A stretch of 64,000 bases of DNA from an uncultured Erysipelotrichaceae bacterium (GTDB lineage: Bacteria; Bacillota_I; Bacilli_A; RFN20; CAG-826), in NCBI GenBank assembly GCA_902787955.1, contig CADAIJ010000002.1, forward strand, positions 1 to 64,000, given 5' to 3'. How positions within the stretch are numbered: the stretch's first letter is position 1; each line of letters begins with the position of its first letter. This document shows positions 22,282 through 30,917 of this stretch, in pieces. The position numbers and the translations under genes were made by a program. Below the pieces are notes generated by a model that did not search any database, had not been told where the DNA came from, and was given only the letters and a program-made list of their open reading frames with translations.

Positions 22282-25233
22282 ATGGATAAGAGGCGTAAAA
22301 TTGCATTATCTATCCTAACTCTCGGTTTATTAGGTTCAGGAGTTATCGCTTCAATTGCTTGGTTCCAAAAAGGCACCAACTCTTTTGGCGCGGATATTTC
22401 TGGGAGTATCGTTGAAGAATATTTCCACTGCGGCAATGGAACACAAAGCGATCCTTTTGTTATTACTCGTCCAGTTCACTATTACCACTTAACTGAATTT
22501 TTCCAAAGAAAAACAGTTCTTACTGTTGGTGGCGTTACTAGTCATTTTGGTACTGATTATTTATATTTCAAGGTTGGTTATCCTCTTGTTGAAAATGATA
22601 GTTCTTTATACGTTTATGAATACGATAACACTGGCACCTATACTGGCACACCTAGTTCCCCTAGATACTCAAAAACACTTAATATGTCCTACTTCTCAGG
22701 AAGTAATGCATTAATGCCAATTGGCACTAACGAAGTTCCTTTCTTCGGTTCCTTTAATGGTGGTGCTAGTAGTAATGCTGCTAATGGCATTACAATTGCA
22801 AACTTAAACATTAAAACTTCAGATACTGTATTAGTTAATGATGTTCCTACTAACAGATCCACCTCAGATGCAGGGGTTTTTGGTTACGTTGCAGATCAAA
22901 AAGATGCTCAAAATCCAACTGTTATTAAGGATGCTTATTTTGATAATTTAACTATTGATTTAAGTGGTGTTTCTAATTCAACAAGCGATGCTGGGCACAT
23001 CTCTTCTCACACCGACAACAAGATTTATGTTGGTTACATCGTTGGTCATATGCATACATATACTCGTTATGATAGCGCCGGTCCAACAAAGTCCTCTCCA
23101 ATCCGCGATGTTTATGTCAATAACGCGACAATTGAAGGTGGAGCAGGCGCAACATGTAATTTTGGTTATGTTGGTCACGCTGACACGATTAATGGGGTTT
23201 CTGGCGATGAAATTGATTTAACTGAGATTATTAATGAATTAGCAGAAGCTGCTGGAGGTGGCGGTGGACACGAAGATGATTGGGGTGGTTCTTTTAACTC
23301 TCAAGACTATACTGACTGGGCATTTGATCTTTTTGGTTATACAGGCGGAACCGCTGGTTCTCCTAATGAAAAAACAGTTACTAACGAATATAAATTATCT
23401 TTAACAAATTCCGAAGTTATGAATCCTAATGGTTCAATAATGTTATACAACGGGTCAACAATTTATTACTTGTTTAACCATGATGGAACAGGTGTTTATA
23501 ATAGAAGTGGCGTTAATTATAATTTCACTTGGTCTTTTGATCCAAATGCAAGATATCATCCTTACATTGATGGTTTTAAAGTCAATCTATCTCAATCTAT
23601 CTCATTTACTGGCGGAACTACTTCTACTATTTATTTGCACGCAGAAAATGGTAGTGCCACTTCTTTACGTCAATATTCTTCATCAAATGGCTATGGCAAT
23701 AAAGCTGGAGTTAATAGCCTTCTTGAAACAAGAACGTTTGCTTTGAGGAACAGCATTTATCGTTTAAGAAATACATCGTATATTCCACTTCGCTTTACTG
23801 ATGATAGTAAAACAGCTACTCATCTTAAAAATACTGGATATGTTGTAGGAACTAATATTGCAACCGCAGACAACGCTTCACCGAAAATTGCTTCTTATGG
23901 TATAAACCATATTAACCAATCAATAAGCGATACAAACCTTGCGTATAATGATATTGCAAAAGGAAAAGGCAAATATGAGTATGTTGATAGTAATTTAGAA
24001 GTTTTAACATACCATAATGGAAGCTGGGTTTGCATAAAAGATTCTCATAATGCCGGTCACACTAAATCTAATGCTGCGCTTGATAGCTATACAAAAAGCG
24101 ACGCTACAACACCTGCATCTTTAGGCTTTTTAAAGTATGATACTTCAAGGACAACCATTGGCAATATTTTTGAAAACAACCATAGACTTCACGGGATTCA
24201 CTTTGATACTGAATTTAGTGGAACAACCCCGTTAAATGTTATTGGTAATTACAATACTGCTGATACTAGGAATGCAACAAAAGGACTTGGTGTTGCTTCT
24301 GGTATTAAGATTAATGGAACTGCATATAATCAAACCTATTATTTGCCAAAAGGTTCAATCGATTTTAATCTTAAAAAGACAGGTATTATTAATTTCTTTG
24401 CTGGCACATTTTCTACTACAAGCGATGTCACATTTAATTTCTTTTCACTTTATCAAGTATTTAGAACTTTAAGCAATAATGAATACACTTACACAGTTAA
24501 AGAATTAGATTCGGTTTATAGGAATAAATATTGGGATAGTTCGGTTTTATCTGATGCTACTACAAATCCTAAATATTTTTATAAGTATAAAGATGGAAGT
24601 TTTTCTAACATTGTTGTTGAAAATGTTACAAGAGCCGCGACATTAAGCGATAGAGATACAACAGTTGGCAACGATGGTCTTGAGTTTGACGCATCTATTC
24701 TTAGAGCAACTGCCCCAGTTAAAAATGCGCTATATTATTTCGAAATTCCTGTAAATGATGGCGAATTTGCTATGGGCTATGTTTCAACTACAACTGCAAA
24801 CTCATTACAAGGTGCTTATTTACTTTACCTTGATATTGGTGCTAATGCTGACGTTATTGCTCAGGACTATGATACCGAAAATAAGATTAGCCAATCTGCT
24901 ATTTTTACGCAGATCGAATACTTATCCTCAGGGTATGTTATTAATTCATGCTTTAATATTGCTTATGTAATACCAGAGGGCGCCACAAAAGTAACATTTT
25001 CTATCAAAGTTTCTAGGGCAGGCACGGTATTTAATGTTGAAGTAGTCAATACTACAGCAAATATATTTAGGCTACATATCTTGCTGGTTGATAACGATAG
25101 CGATCCAGATAACGATTACCCGTACACGTATACACTGAAATACAATAATGGAACCACTTCTTCTCCTTATGGTTATAGTGCAAGTTTCCAAGGTGCCGCA
25201 AGCGGAACTCAACTGGCTCCATTATTAACCTAA
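22282..25233 (+). CDS. Large secreted GLUG-like adhesin under cyclic-di-GMP control
   Basis: 983 residues. N-terminal signal (RKIALSILTLGLLGSGVIASIAWF) ends in AWF like its upstream neighbour. Residues about 50-310 show a right-handed beta-helix/GLUG-style pattern (CGNGTQSDPFVITRPVHYYHL, FFGSFNGG..ANLNIKTSD, DAGVFGYVADQ, VGYIVGHMH). A GGGGG patch lies at about 325. The rest is Ser/Thr/Asn-rich and probably beta-sandwich repeats. No sortase motif or C-terminal anchor. It likely acts with the 283-residue protein as extracellular matrix or adhesin. Confidence 0.75.
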   Translation: MDKRRKIALSILTLGLLGSGVIASIAWFQKGTNSFGADISGSIVEEYFHCGNGTQSDPFVITRPVHYYHLTEFFQRKTVLTVGGVTSHFGTDYLYFKVGYPLVENDSSLYVYEYDNTGTYTGTPSSPRYSKTLNMSYFSGSNALMPIGTNEVPFFGSFNGGASSNAANGITIANLNIKTSDTVLVNDVPTNRSTSDAGVFGYVADQKDAQNPTVIKDAYFDNLTIDLSGVSNSTSDAGHISSHTDNKIYVGYIVGHMHTYTRYDSAGPTKSSPIRDVYVNNATIEGGAGATCNFGYVGHADTINGVSGDEIDLTEIINELAEAAGGGGGHEDDWGGSFNSQDYTDWAFDLFGYTGGTAGSPNEKTVTNEYKLSLTNSEVMNPNGSIMLYNGSTIYYLFNHDGTGVYNRSGVNYNFTWSFDPNARYHPYIDGFKVNLSQSISFTGGTTSTIYLHAENGSATSLRQYSSSNGYGNKAGVNSLLETRTFALRNSIYRLRNTSYIPLRFTDDSKTATHLKNTGYVVGTNIATADNASPKIASYGINHINQSISDTNLAYNDIAKGKGKYEYVDSNLEVLTYHNGSWVCIKDSHNAGHTKSNAALDSYTKSDATTPASLGFLKYDTSRTTIGNIFENNHRLHGIHFDTEFSGTTPLNVIGNYNTADTRNATKGLGVASGIKINGTAYNQTYYLPKGSIDFNLKKTGIINFFAGTFSTTSDVTFNFFSLYQVFRTLSNNEYTYTVKELDSVYRNKYWDSSVLSDATTNPKYFYKYKDGSFSNIVVENVTRAATLSDRDTTVGNDGLEFDASILRATAPVKNALYYFEIPVNDGEFAMGYVSTTTANSLQGAYLLYLDIGANADVIAQDYDTENKISQSAIFTQIEYLSSGYVINSCFNIAYVIPEGATKVTFSIKVSRAGTVFNVEVVNTTANIFRLHILLVDNDSDPDNDYPYTYTLKYNNGTTSSPYGYSASFQGAASGTQLAPLLT

Positions 25234-25235
25234 AT

Positions 25236-25262
25236 AACGTCACTCGAAAGGGTGGCGTTTTA
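25236..25262 (+). terminator. Intrinsic terminator of the cyclic-di-GMP operon
   Basis: AACGTCAC (25236-25243) pairs with GTGGCGTT (25252-25259), then TTT. The next promoter (TATAAT 25266-25271) follows at once. Confidence 0.75.
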
Positions 25263-25283
25263 TGTTATAATACAATCAATCAT

Positions 25284-25961
25284 ATGACCAAAATAGTGGA
25301 CTTCTTATTAGAAAATAGAGATGAAGGATACCGTAATTTTACTCTACCTTTAATTCCTAATATTGATGAAAAGACCTTTATAGGAGTTAGACTACCAGTT
25401 CTTAAAAAATATGCGAAAGAATTAGATAAAGAAAGTAGAGATATATTTTTAAAAGATCTTCCTCATAAATATCACGAAGAGAATATCTTACACGCTTTTA
25501 TACTTTCAAATATTAAAGACTATGATGAATTTATTAGACTAGTTGATAACTTTTTACCATATGTTACTAACTGGTCTACATCAGACGCTATATGCAATAA
25601 ATACTTAAATAAATATAAAGATAAATTAATTAATAAAATATATGAATGGCTTAAAAGCGATGAACTATATAGAGTTAGATATGCGGTTAAATGCTTAATG
25701 AATTATTATCTCGATGAAGACTTTAGATATGAACATATTGAAAAAGTAAGCGAAGTAAAGCTAGATGATTATTATGTTAAAATGATGATCGCGTGGTATT
25801 TAGCTACTGGATTAGCAAAACAATATGATTCATTTATAAAACCTATAGAAGAGAAGAAGTTTGATACTTTTATTAATAATAAAACTATCCAAAAAGCCGT
25901 GGAATCATTTAGGGTGAGTGCAGAACACAAAGCTTATCTTAAAACTCTCAAGATTAAATAG
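25284..25961 (+). CDS. AlkD-like DNA alkylation repair protein
   Basis: 225 residues, all-helical HEAT-like repeat protein of the DNA alkylation repair (AlkD/PF08713) family: GVRLPVLKKYAKEL, YHEENILHAFIL, NWSTSDAICNKYL, RYAVKCLMNYYL, YYVKMMIAWYLA. AlkD glycosylases excise 3-methyl and 7-methyl purines. The length is typical. TATAAT ends 12 nt before the ATG and there is no Shine-Dalgarno, so the mRNA has almost no leader. Monocistronic. Confidence 0.88.
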   Translation: MTKIVDFLLENRDEGYRNFTLPLIPNIDEKTFIGVRLPVLKKYAKELDKESRDIFLKDLPHKYHEENILHAFILSNIKDYDEFIRLVDNFLPYVTNWSTSDAICNKYLNKYKDKLINKIYEWLKSDELYRVRYAVKCLMNYYLDEDFRYEHIEKVSEVKLDDYYVKMMIAWYLATGLAKQYDSFIKPIEEKKFDTFINNKTIQKAVESFRVSAEHKAYLKTLKIK

Positions 25962-25976
25962 AAGTAGATATATAAA

Positions 25977-26006
25977 AGCATCGCCCGTTATGAGCGATGC
26001 TTTTTT
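25977..26006. terminator. Bidirectional terminator
   Basis: AGCATCGC (25977-25984) pairs with GCGATGCT (25994-26001), followed by a T-run on the plus strand. It lies between the convergent genes 25284 and 26024. Confidence 0.85.
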
Positions 26007-26023
26007 GAATATCATTTAGCTAA

Positions 26024-28417
26024 TTAGTTCTTTCTCCAAGAAACCTTTGTTTTAAGATAACAAATATACATTTCGTGGTTATGAACTGGATATAAGAACT
26101 CCACTCCTGTAATAAAGGTAACAGCGTTTTCAAGCTCTTTCGCTAAACTATATGTTTCACCTGGATTAAGTAAGATAGCAACGATAATCTTTCTAATTCC
26201 AGCTGGGTTTTCAACTAAGTTATCAACGAATTTTCCGTTAGTGTTAGTTCTACCTTTAAGTAATAATTCCTTAACAGCCTCATCCGCGGCTTCATCAAGA
26301 GATAGACGTTTTCCTTCTTCGTCTTTTGGCATAGCTAAAGTAAGGATATCTTCTACAACCAAGCTTAATGGAGCAGGTTCATGTAATATTTGAGCTTTAT
26401 CTTCGCCTGTGCCATTCCAAATACCATTTGTAAGAAGATTGAATAAGTTTGTGCATTCAGAAGGCATTGACATACCTAAGCCAAATGTTATCACAAGTGC
26501 TCTAAAATTATCACCATCAGCTGTTTGCTCACCTTCATCGTTATAAACGCCATTAACCAACGCGTCGATTAAATCTAGCATGACAAGACGTTTTCTTTCA
26601 CCGATATCTGGATAATCCTCTTCAGTATAAGTCTTATTAGTAAGCATCATAATCAAACTAAGCTTATCATCTGGAAGGTATGTGGATAATAAGGCGATAA
26701 GAAGGGCAACAGGTAAGCTGGACTTATTATCGTTAAGATAAGAGGCGAGAAGTAGAACAAGGTCATCAAAGGTCTTTAATGTCATTTCATGATCTTTTGC
26801 ATAATCAAAGACACCAGTAACGATTGGTCTATATGCTTCAGGAATAAAGCTAGCGATAAGTTCAACACGCTTTTTACCTGCTTCAGTTTTTGAATAATCA
26901 TTGAATAAATAATCAAGAAGATCTGCTAAGAATTGTTGATCGGTATAAACTTCTTCTTCATGTGTTTTACCTGCTAAAGCCATAAGTTCTTCAGCAAATT
27001 TAGCAACAGCTTCATTTTCTTCTAATCCTGTTGCTTCTACAACATGAGCTAAATAAGTAAGAACACCAGCTTTAATCATGGCACCTGTATCGGCCATAAT
27101 ACCATTGATAAAGCCACTCCAGTCTGTACCAAATATAGCGGTGAAGTTACCTAAGATTTCATTGTATTTATTTTCAACTAAACCTTCACGGCTACCCGCT
27201 AAATTGAATAAGGAAGCAAATCTTTCTTCGATTAATTCATCTGCACTAATCTTTTCGTTAGTATCCACTACTTCTAAGGTAGTAAGATCAAATGTCTTTT
27301 TAGATACTTCTGTGCGGTAGTTTTTATCTTTAAACATATCCGCGGTTTCTGGTGATAATTCTCTAAGGAAATTAAGCATGTTTTCATCACCATATTCCAC
27401 CATGTTAGTATCACCAAAACGGGTGAATCCCCAGTCTTTAGATGGAAGTTTAGTAACGAAATCACCATAAGCAGTGAAGTTATGGATGTAATTATATTTT
27501 TCGTTAGTTACAGTGATATTTCCTTCACCTTCATAAGTATAGGCAAGAACATCTGTATCAAAATATCCTTCTCCTCTTGGACCACTGACACTTAATAAAT
27601 CTTTTTTAGAAATGGTTTCTACGGTAGTACGTGGAGTACCAATGGAATAAGAATAGATATCTTTTGGATTTAAAGAAACGGTATTACCAAAGTAATCATT
27701 TTCTTCACCTAAGAATCCACCTAATAAGTTAATAGCAGCAGCGCCTCTAGAATATCCAGCAAGCCAGACTTTAAGGTTACCTGCGATATTTTGTTCAGTG
27801 ATGTAGTGCTTCATAAAGCGGAGTACTTCGTCGCGGCATAATAAGAATCCTTCGTGCATTCCGGATTCACCAACGTTAAAGTTGCCAACCCATTCTGCTT
27901 CATAACCCGCACTTCGTGGGAAGACCGCTAAAAGGGTAAATTCTTTATTGTTATCATCAACAATCTTCTTTTGTCCGATAGTAACACCCATAGAGTCTTC
28001 AAGCATAATACCTTTATTGTAGTATTCGTTAGCGGAGACATTGGTGTAACCCATTTGACCTAAGAGATTTTTGATTCTATTAGGAGTTCTATCTTTGTAA
28101 TAAGAGTAAGAAGTACCACCAACCATGGCAGACATCGCGGCTAAATCATAGTTAAGTTCATACGAATCTTTATAGAACCAGGTGTCATCATAGTAGCAAG
28201 TATCCTTATATGTGGATTGAAATTGATTTTCACCAAAGTGGGATACCATTTCTGCTTCAACATATTTTTTAACTGGAGCACCTTTTTCTTCACTTGTTGA
28301 TTCGGAAGTAGTGCTAGATGTAGTTGAAGGATCACTACTACTACTTGCAGGAGTGTTTCCACAGCCTGCTAAAAGAAGTGGTAATGTAAGGAGTAATAAA
28401 TATTTTTTATTTTTCAT
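26024..28417 (-). CDS. Large lipase-like alpha/beta-hydrolase lipoprotein
   Basis: 797 residues. I start at 28417 (MKNKKYLLLL) with GAGG upstream; the frame extends 7 codons further to a TTG downstream of the -10. Lipobox LLLAGC (Cys at about 18), then a Ser/Thr linker. Residues about 70-330 are the hydrolase: FPRSAGYEAEWVGNF, nucleophile elbow GYSRGAA, then a FVTKLP region. The C-terminal 450 residues are mostly helical and unrecognised. Paralogue of 15530. Probably hydrolyses an external ester; the substrate is unknown. TATAAT on the minus strand at 28443-28438. Confidence 0.78.
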   Translation of the reverse strand: MKNKKYLLLLTLPLLLAGCGNTPASSSSDPSTTSSTTSESTSEEKGAPVKKYVEAEMVSHFGENQFQSTYKDTCYYDDTWFYKDSYELNYDLAAMSAMVGGTSYSYYKDRTPNRIKNLLGQMGYTNVSANEYYNKGIMLEDSMGVTIGQKKIVDDNNKEFTLLAVFPRSAGYEAEWVGNFNVGESGMHEGFLLCRDEVLRFMKHYITEQNIAGNLKVWLAGYSRGAAAINLLGGFLGEENDYFGNTVSLNPKDIYSYSIGTPRTTVETISKKDLLSVSGPRGEGYFDTDVLAYTYEGEGNITVTNEKYNYIHNFTAYGDFVTKLPSKDWGFTRFGDTNMVEYGDENMLNFLRELSPETADMFKDKNYRTEVSKKTFDLTTLEVVDTNEKISADELIEERFASLFNLAGSREGLVENKYNEILGNFTAIFGTDWSGFINGIMADTGAMIKAGVLTYLAHVVEATGLEENEAVAKFAEELMALAGKTHEEEVYTDQQFLADLLDYLFNDYSKTEAGKKRVELIASFIPEAYRPIVTGVFDYAKDHEMTLKTFDDLVLLLASYLNDNKSSLPVALLIALLSTYLPDDKLSLIMMLTNKTYTEEDYPDIGERKRLVMLDLIDALVNGVYNDEGEQTADGDNFRALVITFGLGMSMPSECTNLFNLLTNGIWNGTGEDKAQILHEPAPLSLVVEDILTLAMPKDEEGKRLSLDEAADEAVKELLLKGRTNTNGKFVDNLVENPAGIRKIIVAILLNPGETYSLAKELENAVTFITGVEFLYPVHNHEMYICYLKTKVSWRKN

Positions 28418-28541
28418 ATCTTTTTTACCTCGGCTCAATTATAGCAAAAATAAATTTGTAACAAACTAAATTTATTCAATCATATATGATGCAATCGGAT
28501 TAATTTGTTTACTAGATTTTCCAATATATAGTCTAATAAAG

Positions 28542-28571
28542 TTTCATTTTATCGAGGTATAAGAGTATAAT
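28542..28571 (+). promoter_or_regulatory. Promoter of the YwaF-like gene
   Basis: TTTCAT (28542-28547), 18-bp spacer, TATAAT (28566-28571). A leader of about 37 nt follows, ending in TAGGGGG 9 nt before the ATG. Confidence 0.5.
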
Positions 28572-28614
28572 TCATATCGCTACTTTAATTTAATAAGTAG
28601 GGGGAAAATAGATA

Positions 28615-29400
28615 ATGGAAGATTTTTTCTTAGGTCCTGCAAGTTTATTCTCTGCGCCTCATTTAGTTAGTGTTACTGTTACACTTGCTATTTTTATTAC
28701 TGTTGCAGTATTGCTTGGTAAGAAATTTAAAGGTGACACTAAAAAACAAAATATTGTAATGATTATTTCTGCAATATTAATCGTTGGTTTTCAAGTGGCT
28801 AAGATGATCTATCTATTAGCTAGAACCGATAATATTGGTGACTGTTTAATTGGAAACGCCCCATTATATTTTTGTGACATAATGATATATATCATTCCTA
28901 TTACTGTTTTTGTAAGAGGAAGAGCAAAAGATTGCTGTTATGACTTTATAGCAATATGTGGTCTATTAATGGGCTTTATGGGCAACTATTTTGCTGGGAA
29001 TATTTATAATGGAACCGATTCTGCTTTCTCTTTCTTAGCAATCAATAGTTTAATTAACCATTCCATATCCGCGTTTGTTTCAATGTTTGTTTTTGTTAGC
29101 GGATTAAACAAAATGGAAAAGAGAAATATTCCATTTGTTGTTGGTATTTTATTTGTCTATATGACCTTCGCATTAATAATGGCGTATATCACTGGTAAGA
29201 ACTATATGTTCTATTTCCGTGGAGATGGCACTCCATTTACTATCTTCTTTGATCTTGTTGGAGGCAATCTTGCCCCATATCAAATCATCATTTATGTTCT
29301 TCAATGTGGCTATATTGGCTTATTCTATCTCGTGTATTATTACACGATTAAACTTGTTAAGTACGTTAAAGAAAAACACGCCTTATCCGAAGCAAAATAA
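28615..29400 (+). CDS. YwaF/TIGR02206-type integral membrane protein
   Basis: 261 residues with about seven transmembrane helices. The segment NAPLYFCDIMIYIIP resembles the conserved LPLHLCD region of the YwaF family, and INHSISAF the later conserved His. The biochemical role of that family is not established to my knowledge. Strong GGGGG 9 nt before the ATG. Monocistronic; flanked by terminators. Confidence 0.7.
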   Translation: MEDFFLGPASLFSAPHLVSVTVTLAIFITVAVLLGKKFKGDTKKQNIVMIISAILIVGFQVAKMIYLLARTDNIGDCLIGNAPLYFCDIMIYIIPITVFVRGRAKDCCYDFIAICGLLMGFMGNYFAGNIYNGTDSAFSFLAINSLINHSISAFVSMFVFVSGLNKMEKRNIPFVVGILFVYMTFALIMAYITGKNYMFYFRGDGTPFTIFFDLVGGNLAPYQIIIYVLQCGYIGLFYLVYYYTIKLVKYVKEKHALSEAK

Positions 29401-29445
29401 AACGATAAATATATAAGAAATCCCTTCTTTGGGAATAATTGTCTC

Positions 29446-29479
29446 AAAAAAATAAACCATGCGAGATGGTTTATTTTTG
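29446..29479. terminator. Bidirectional terminator
   Basis: AATAAACCAT (29451-29460) pairs perfectly with ATGGTTTATT (29466-29475), loop GCGAG, with A- and T-runs outside. It separates the convergent genes 28615 and 29495. Confidence 0.9.
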
Positions 29480-29494
29480 TTTAATAACAAGTAA

Positions 29495-30424
29495 TTAATC
29501 AAGCTTTGTTAAGAATGGTTCGAAGGCTTCAGCGAATAGATTTCCTAATTTAACTTCTGAGTCCGAATCGTAGTGGGCACTTCCGTCACCATTTTCTTCT
29601 CTATCGGTATGTAAACCTGCGCCAATGGTGTCGATATAGATATTCTTTTCACTTTCAGTGGCAAATTGTGCTTTAGCTTCGTTAACTTCTTTCCAATATT
29701 CCCATTCTTTTGAATTATTAATTCCAGCGTCAATAAATGGAAGAGTGTTCTCACCACCCGCTAGATCCTTTAAGTCTTCTCTAAGATTAGAAACAAACTT
29801 ACGAGTGTTTTCTAAATATTTATCGTAATAGTTTGGATAAGAATCACCTTCACCTTGCATCCAACAGAACGCTTTAATTGTTGGAGTGTAGCCCTTATTC
29901 TTTAAATTATTCATTTGATATTTAACATAATTTATTAGACGTGGGTACATTTCCGAATTTCTATCCGTCCAATCATCTTTTAAGTTAGATGCGCCACACG
30001 CGTATTTAATAAGGAATAATTTATTAGCTCTTGTTTCGTTTAATTTTTCCGCAATACCTATTTCAGGACCAAAAGTTGCTTGGCTATTTCCTTGGCCTAA
30101 CATTACTTTAACAAAATCATTGTTCTTAGAAGTGTTCTGGGAATAGAAATATACTTTGCCTGGTTCAGTCCAACTATCTTTTGTCCATGAATCAAAAGCA
30201 ATAGGAATACCAGCGTATCCTCTCATATATTCATAGTATTTATCAGTACCTAGAGTATTTTTAATGAATGTTTGGTTAGTACATCCCACAGCATTAGATT
30301 GACCTGAGATAACAACGACATCGACAGGTTCATTCATTTTGCCACCAGTTGGCTCTTGTGATCCGCATCCGACTGTAGCCAAAACAGTCGTGGAGAAAAG
30401 GAATAATTTAGATATAGTTTTCAT
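29495..30424 (-). CDS. Carbohydrate acetyl-esterase lipoprotein (SASA/CE6-like)
   Basis: 309 residues. I start at 30424 (MKTISKLFLF), giving lipobox LATVGC (Cys at about 20). Motifs of the sialate O-acetylesterase/CE6 SGNH-type family are present: VVISGQSNAVG (GQSN nucleophile block), FGPEIGIAEKL, CWMQGEGD, and HYDSDSEVKLG for the His block. Predicted to remove acetyl groups from glycans outside the cell. It is divergent from the glycan operon at 30918 across a shared GTAAAC-box region, so probably co-regulated. TATCAT lies 6 nt before the ATG and there is no Shine-Dalgarno. Confidence 0.85.
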   Translation of the reverse strand: MKTISKLFLFSTTVLATVGCGSQEPTGGKMNEPVDVVVISGQSNAVGCTNQTFIKNTLGTDKYYEYMRGYAGIPIAFDSWTKDSWTEPGKVYFYSQNTSKNNDFVKVMLGQGNSQATFGPEIGIAEKLNETRANKLFLIKYACGASNLKDDWTDRNSEMYPRLINYVKYQMNNLKNKGYTPTIKAFCWMQGEGDSYPNYYDKYLENTRKFVSNLREDLKDLAGGENTLPFIDAGINNSKEWEYWKEVNEAKAQFATESEKNIYIDTIGAGLHTDREENGDGSAHYDSDSEVKLGNLFAEAFEPFLTKLD

Positions 30425-30449
30425 ACTTGTATGATATACCCCAAAATAA

Positions 30450-30840
30450 GTAAACTTCCATATATTTTTGTAAACAATCAAAGAATTGTAACGAAAACAA
30501 CGATGTTTTGTGAAGTAAACTTAAAGGAAAACCTCGATAATTTCGTTACTTATCGCCACCTATTTCTAGTCGTAATGTAGAGATAGATTTAATATATTAG
30601 ACTTTTTAACTCATCAGCAATTATTTACCGAGATAAACATGTTTTTGTTAAATTTTGTAAATATTTGCTATTGTGCAGAATGTTTACTACTTTTGTAAAC
30701 GAGATTTACGCGTATATATTTATAAAATAAATAAAATTAATAAGAAGAACGCGCATAAAGAATTTTTAAAACTCTGCTTTTCGTAAACATCTTAAAAAGT
30801 TTACAAAATTCACTAAAAAGTTTATTAGTAAACGCTTTCA
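30450..30840. promoter_or_regulatory. Cluster of GTAAAC/GTTTAC operator boxes
   Basis: GTAAAC occurs at 30450, 30470, 30515, 30695, 30783 and 30828, and GTTTAC at 30682 and 30799. Two are arranged as inverted pairs: GTTTAC-N7-GTAAAC (30682-30700) and GTTTATTAGTAAAC (30820-30833). The last continues as AGTAAACGCTTTCA (30827-30840), similar to LacI/CcpA (cre) operators and touching the -35 of the 30918 operon. This gene-free stretch (30425-30917) otherwise is AT-rich with nothing else recognisable. Confidence 0.65.
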
Positions 30841-30865
30841 TAAATAATAAAACGCGCGTTATAAT
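30836..30865 (+). promoter_or_regulatory. Promoter of the glycan-utilisation operon
   Basis: TTTCAT (30836-30841), 18-bp spacer, TATAAT (30860-30865), overlapping the operator-like AGTAAACGCTTTCA. The leader has a small hairpin GGAGT/ACTCC (30877-30892) that could mask an upstream AAGGAG; the working GAAAGGAAGGAA is just before the ATG at 30918. Confidence 0.6.
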
Positions 30866-30917
30866 GCAATTATCAAGGAGTATACAAAACTCCAATTTTA
30901 TGAAAGGAAGGAACCTT

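Noticed and set aside
30827-30840. Confident CcpA cre site
   Set aside because: AGTAAACGCTTTCA is close to cre, but it is one of many GTAAAC boxes in the region, so a dedicated LacI operator explains it equally well.
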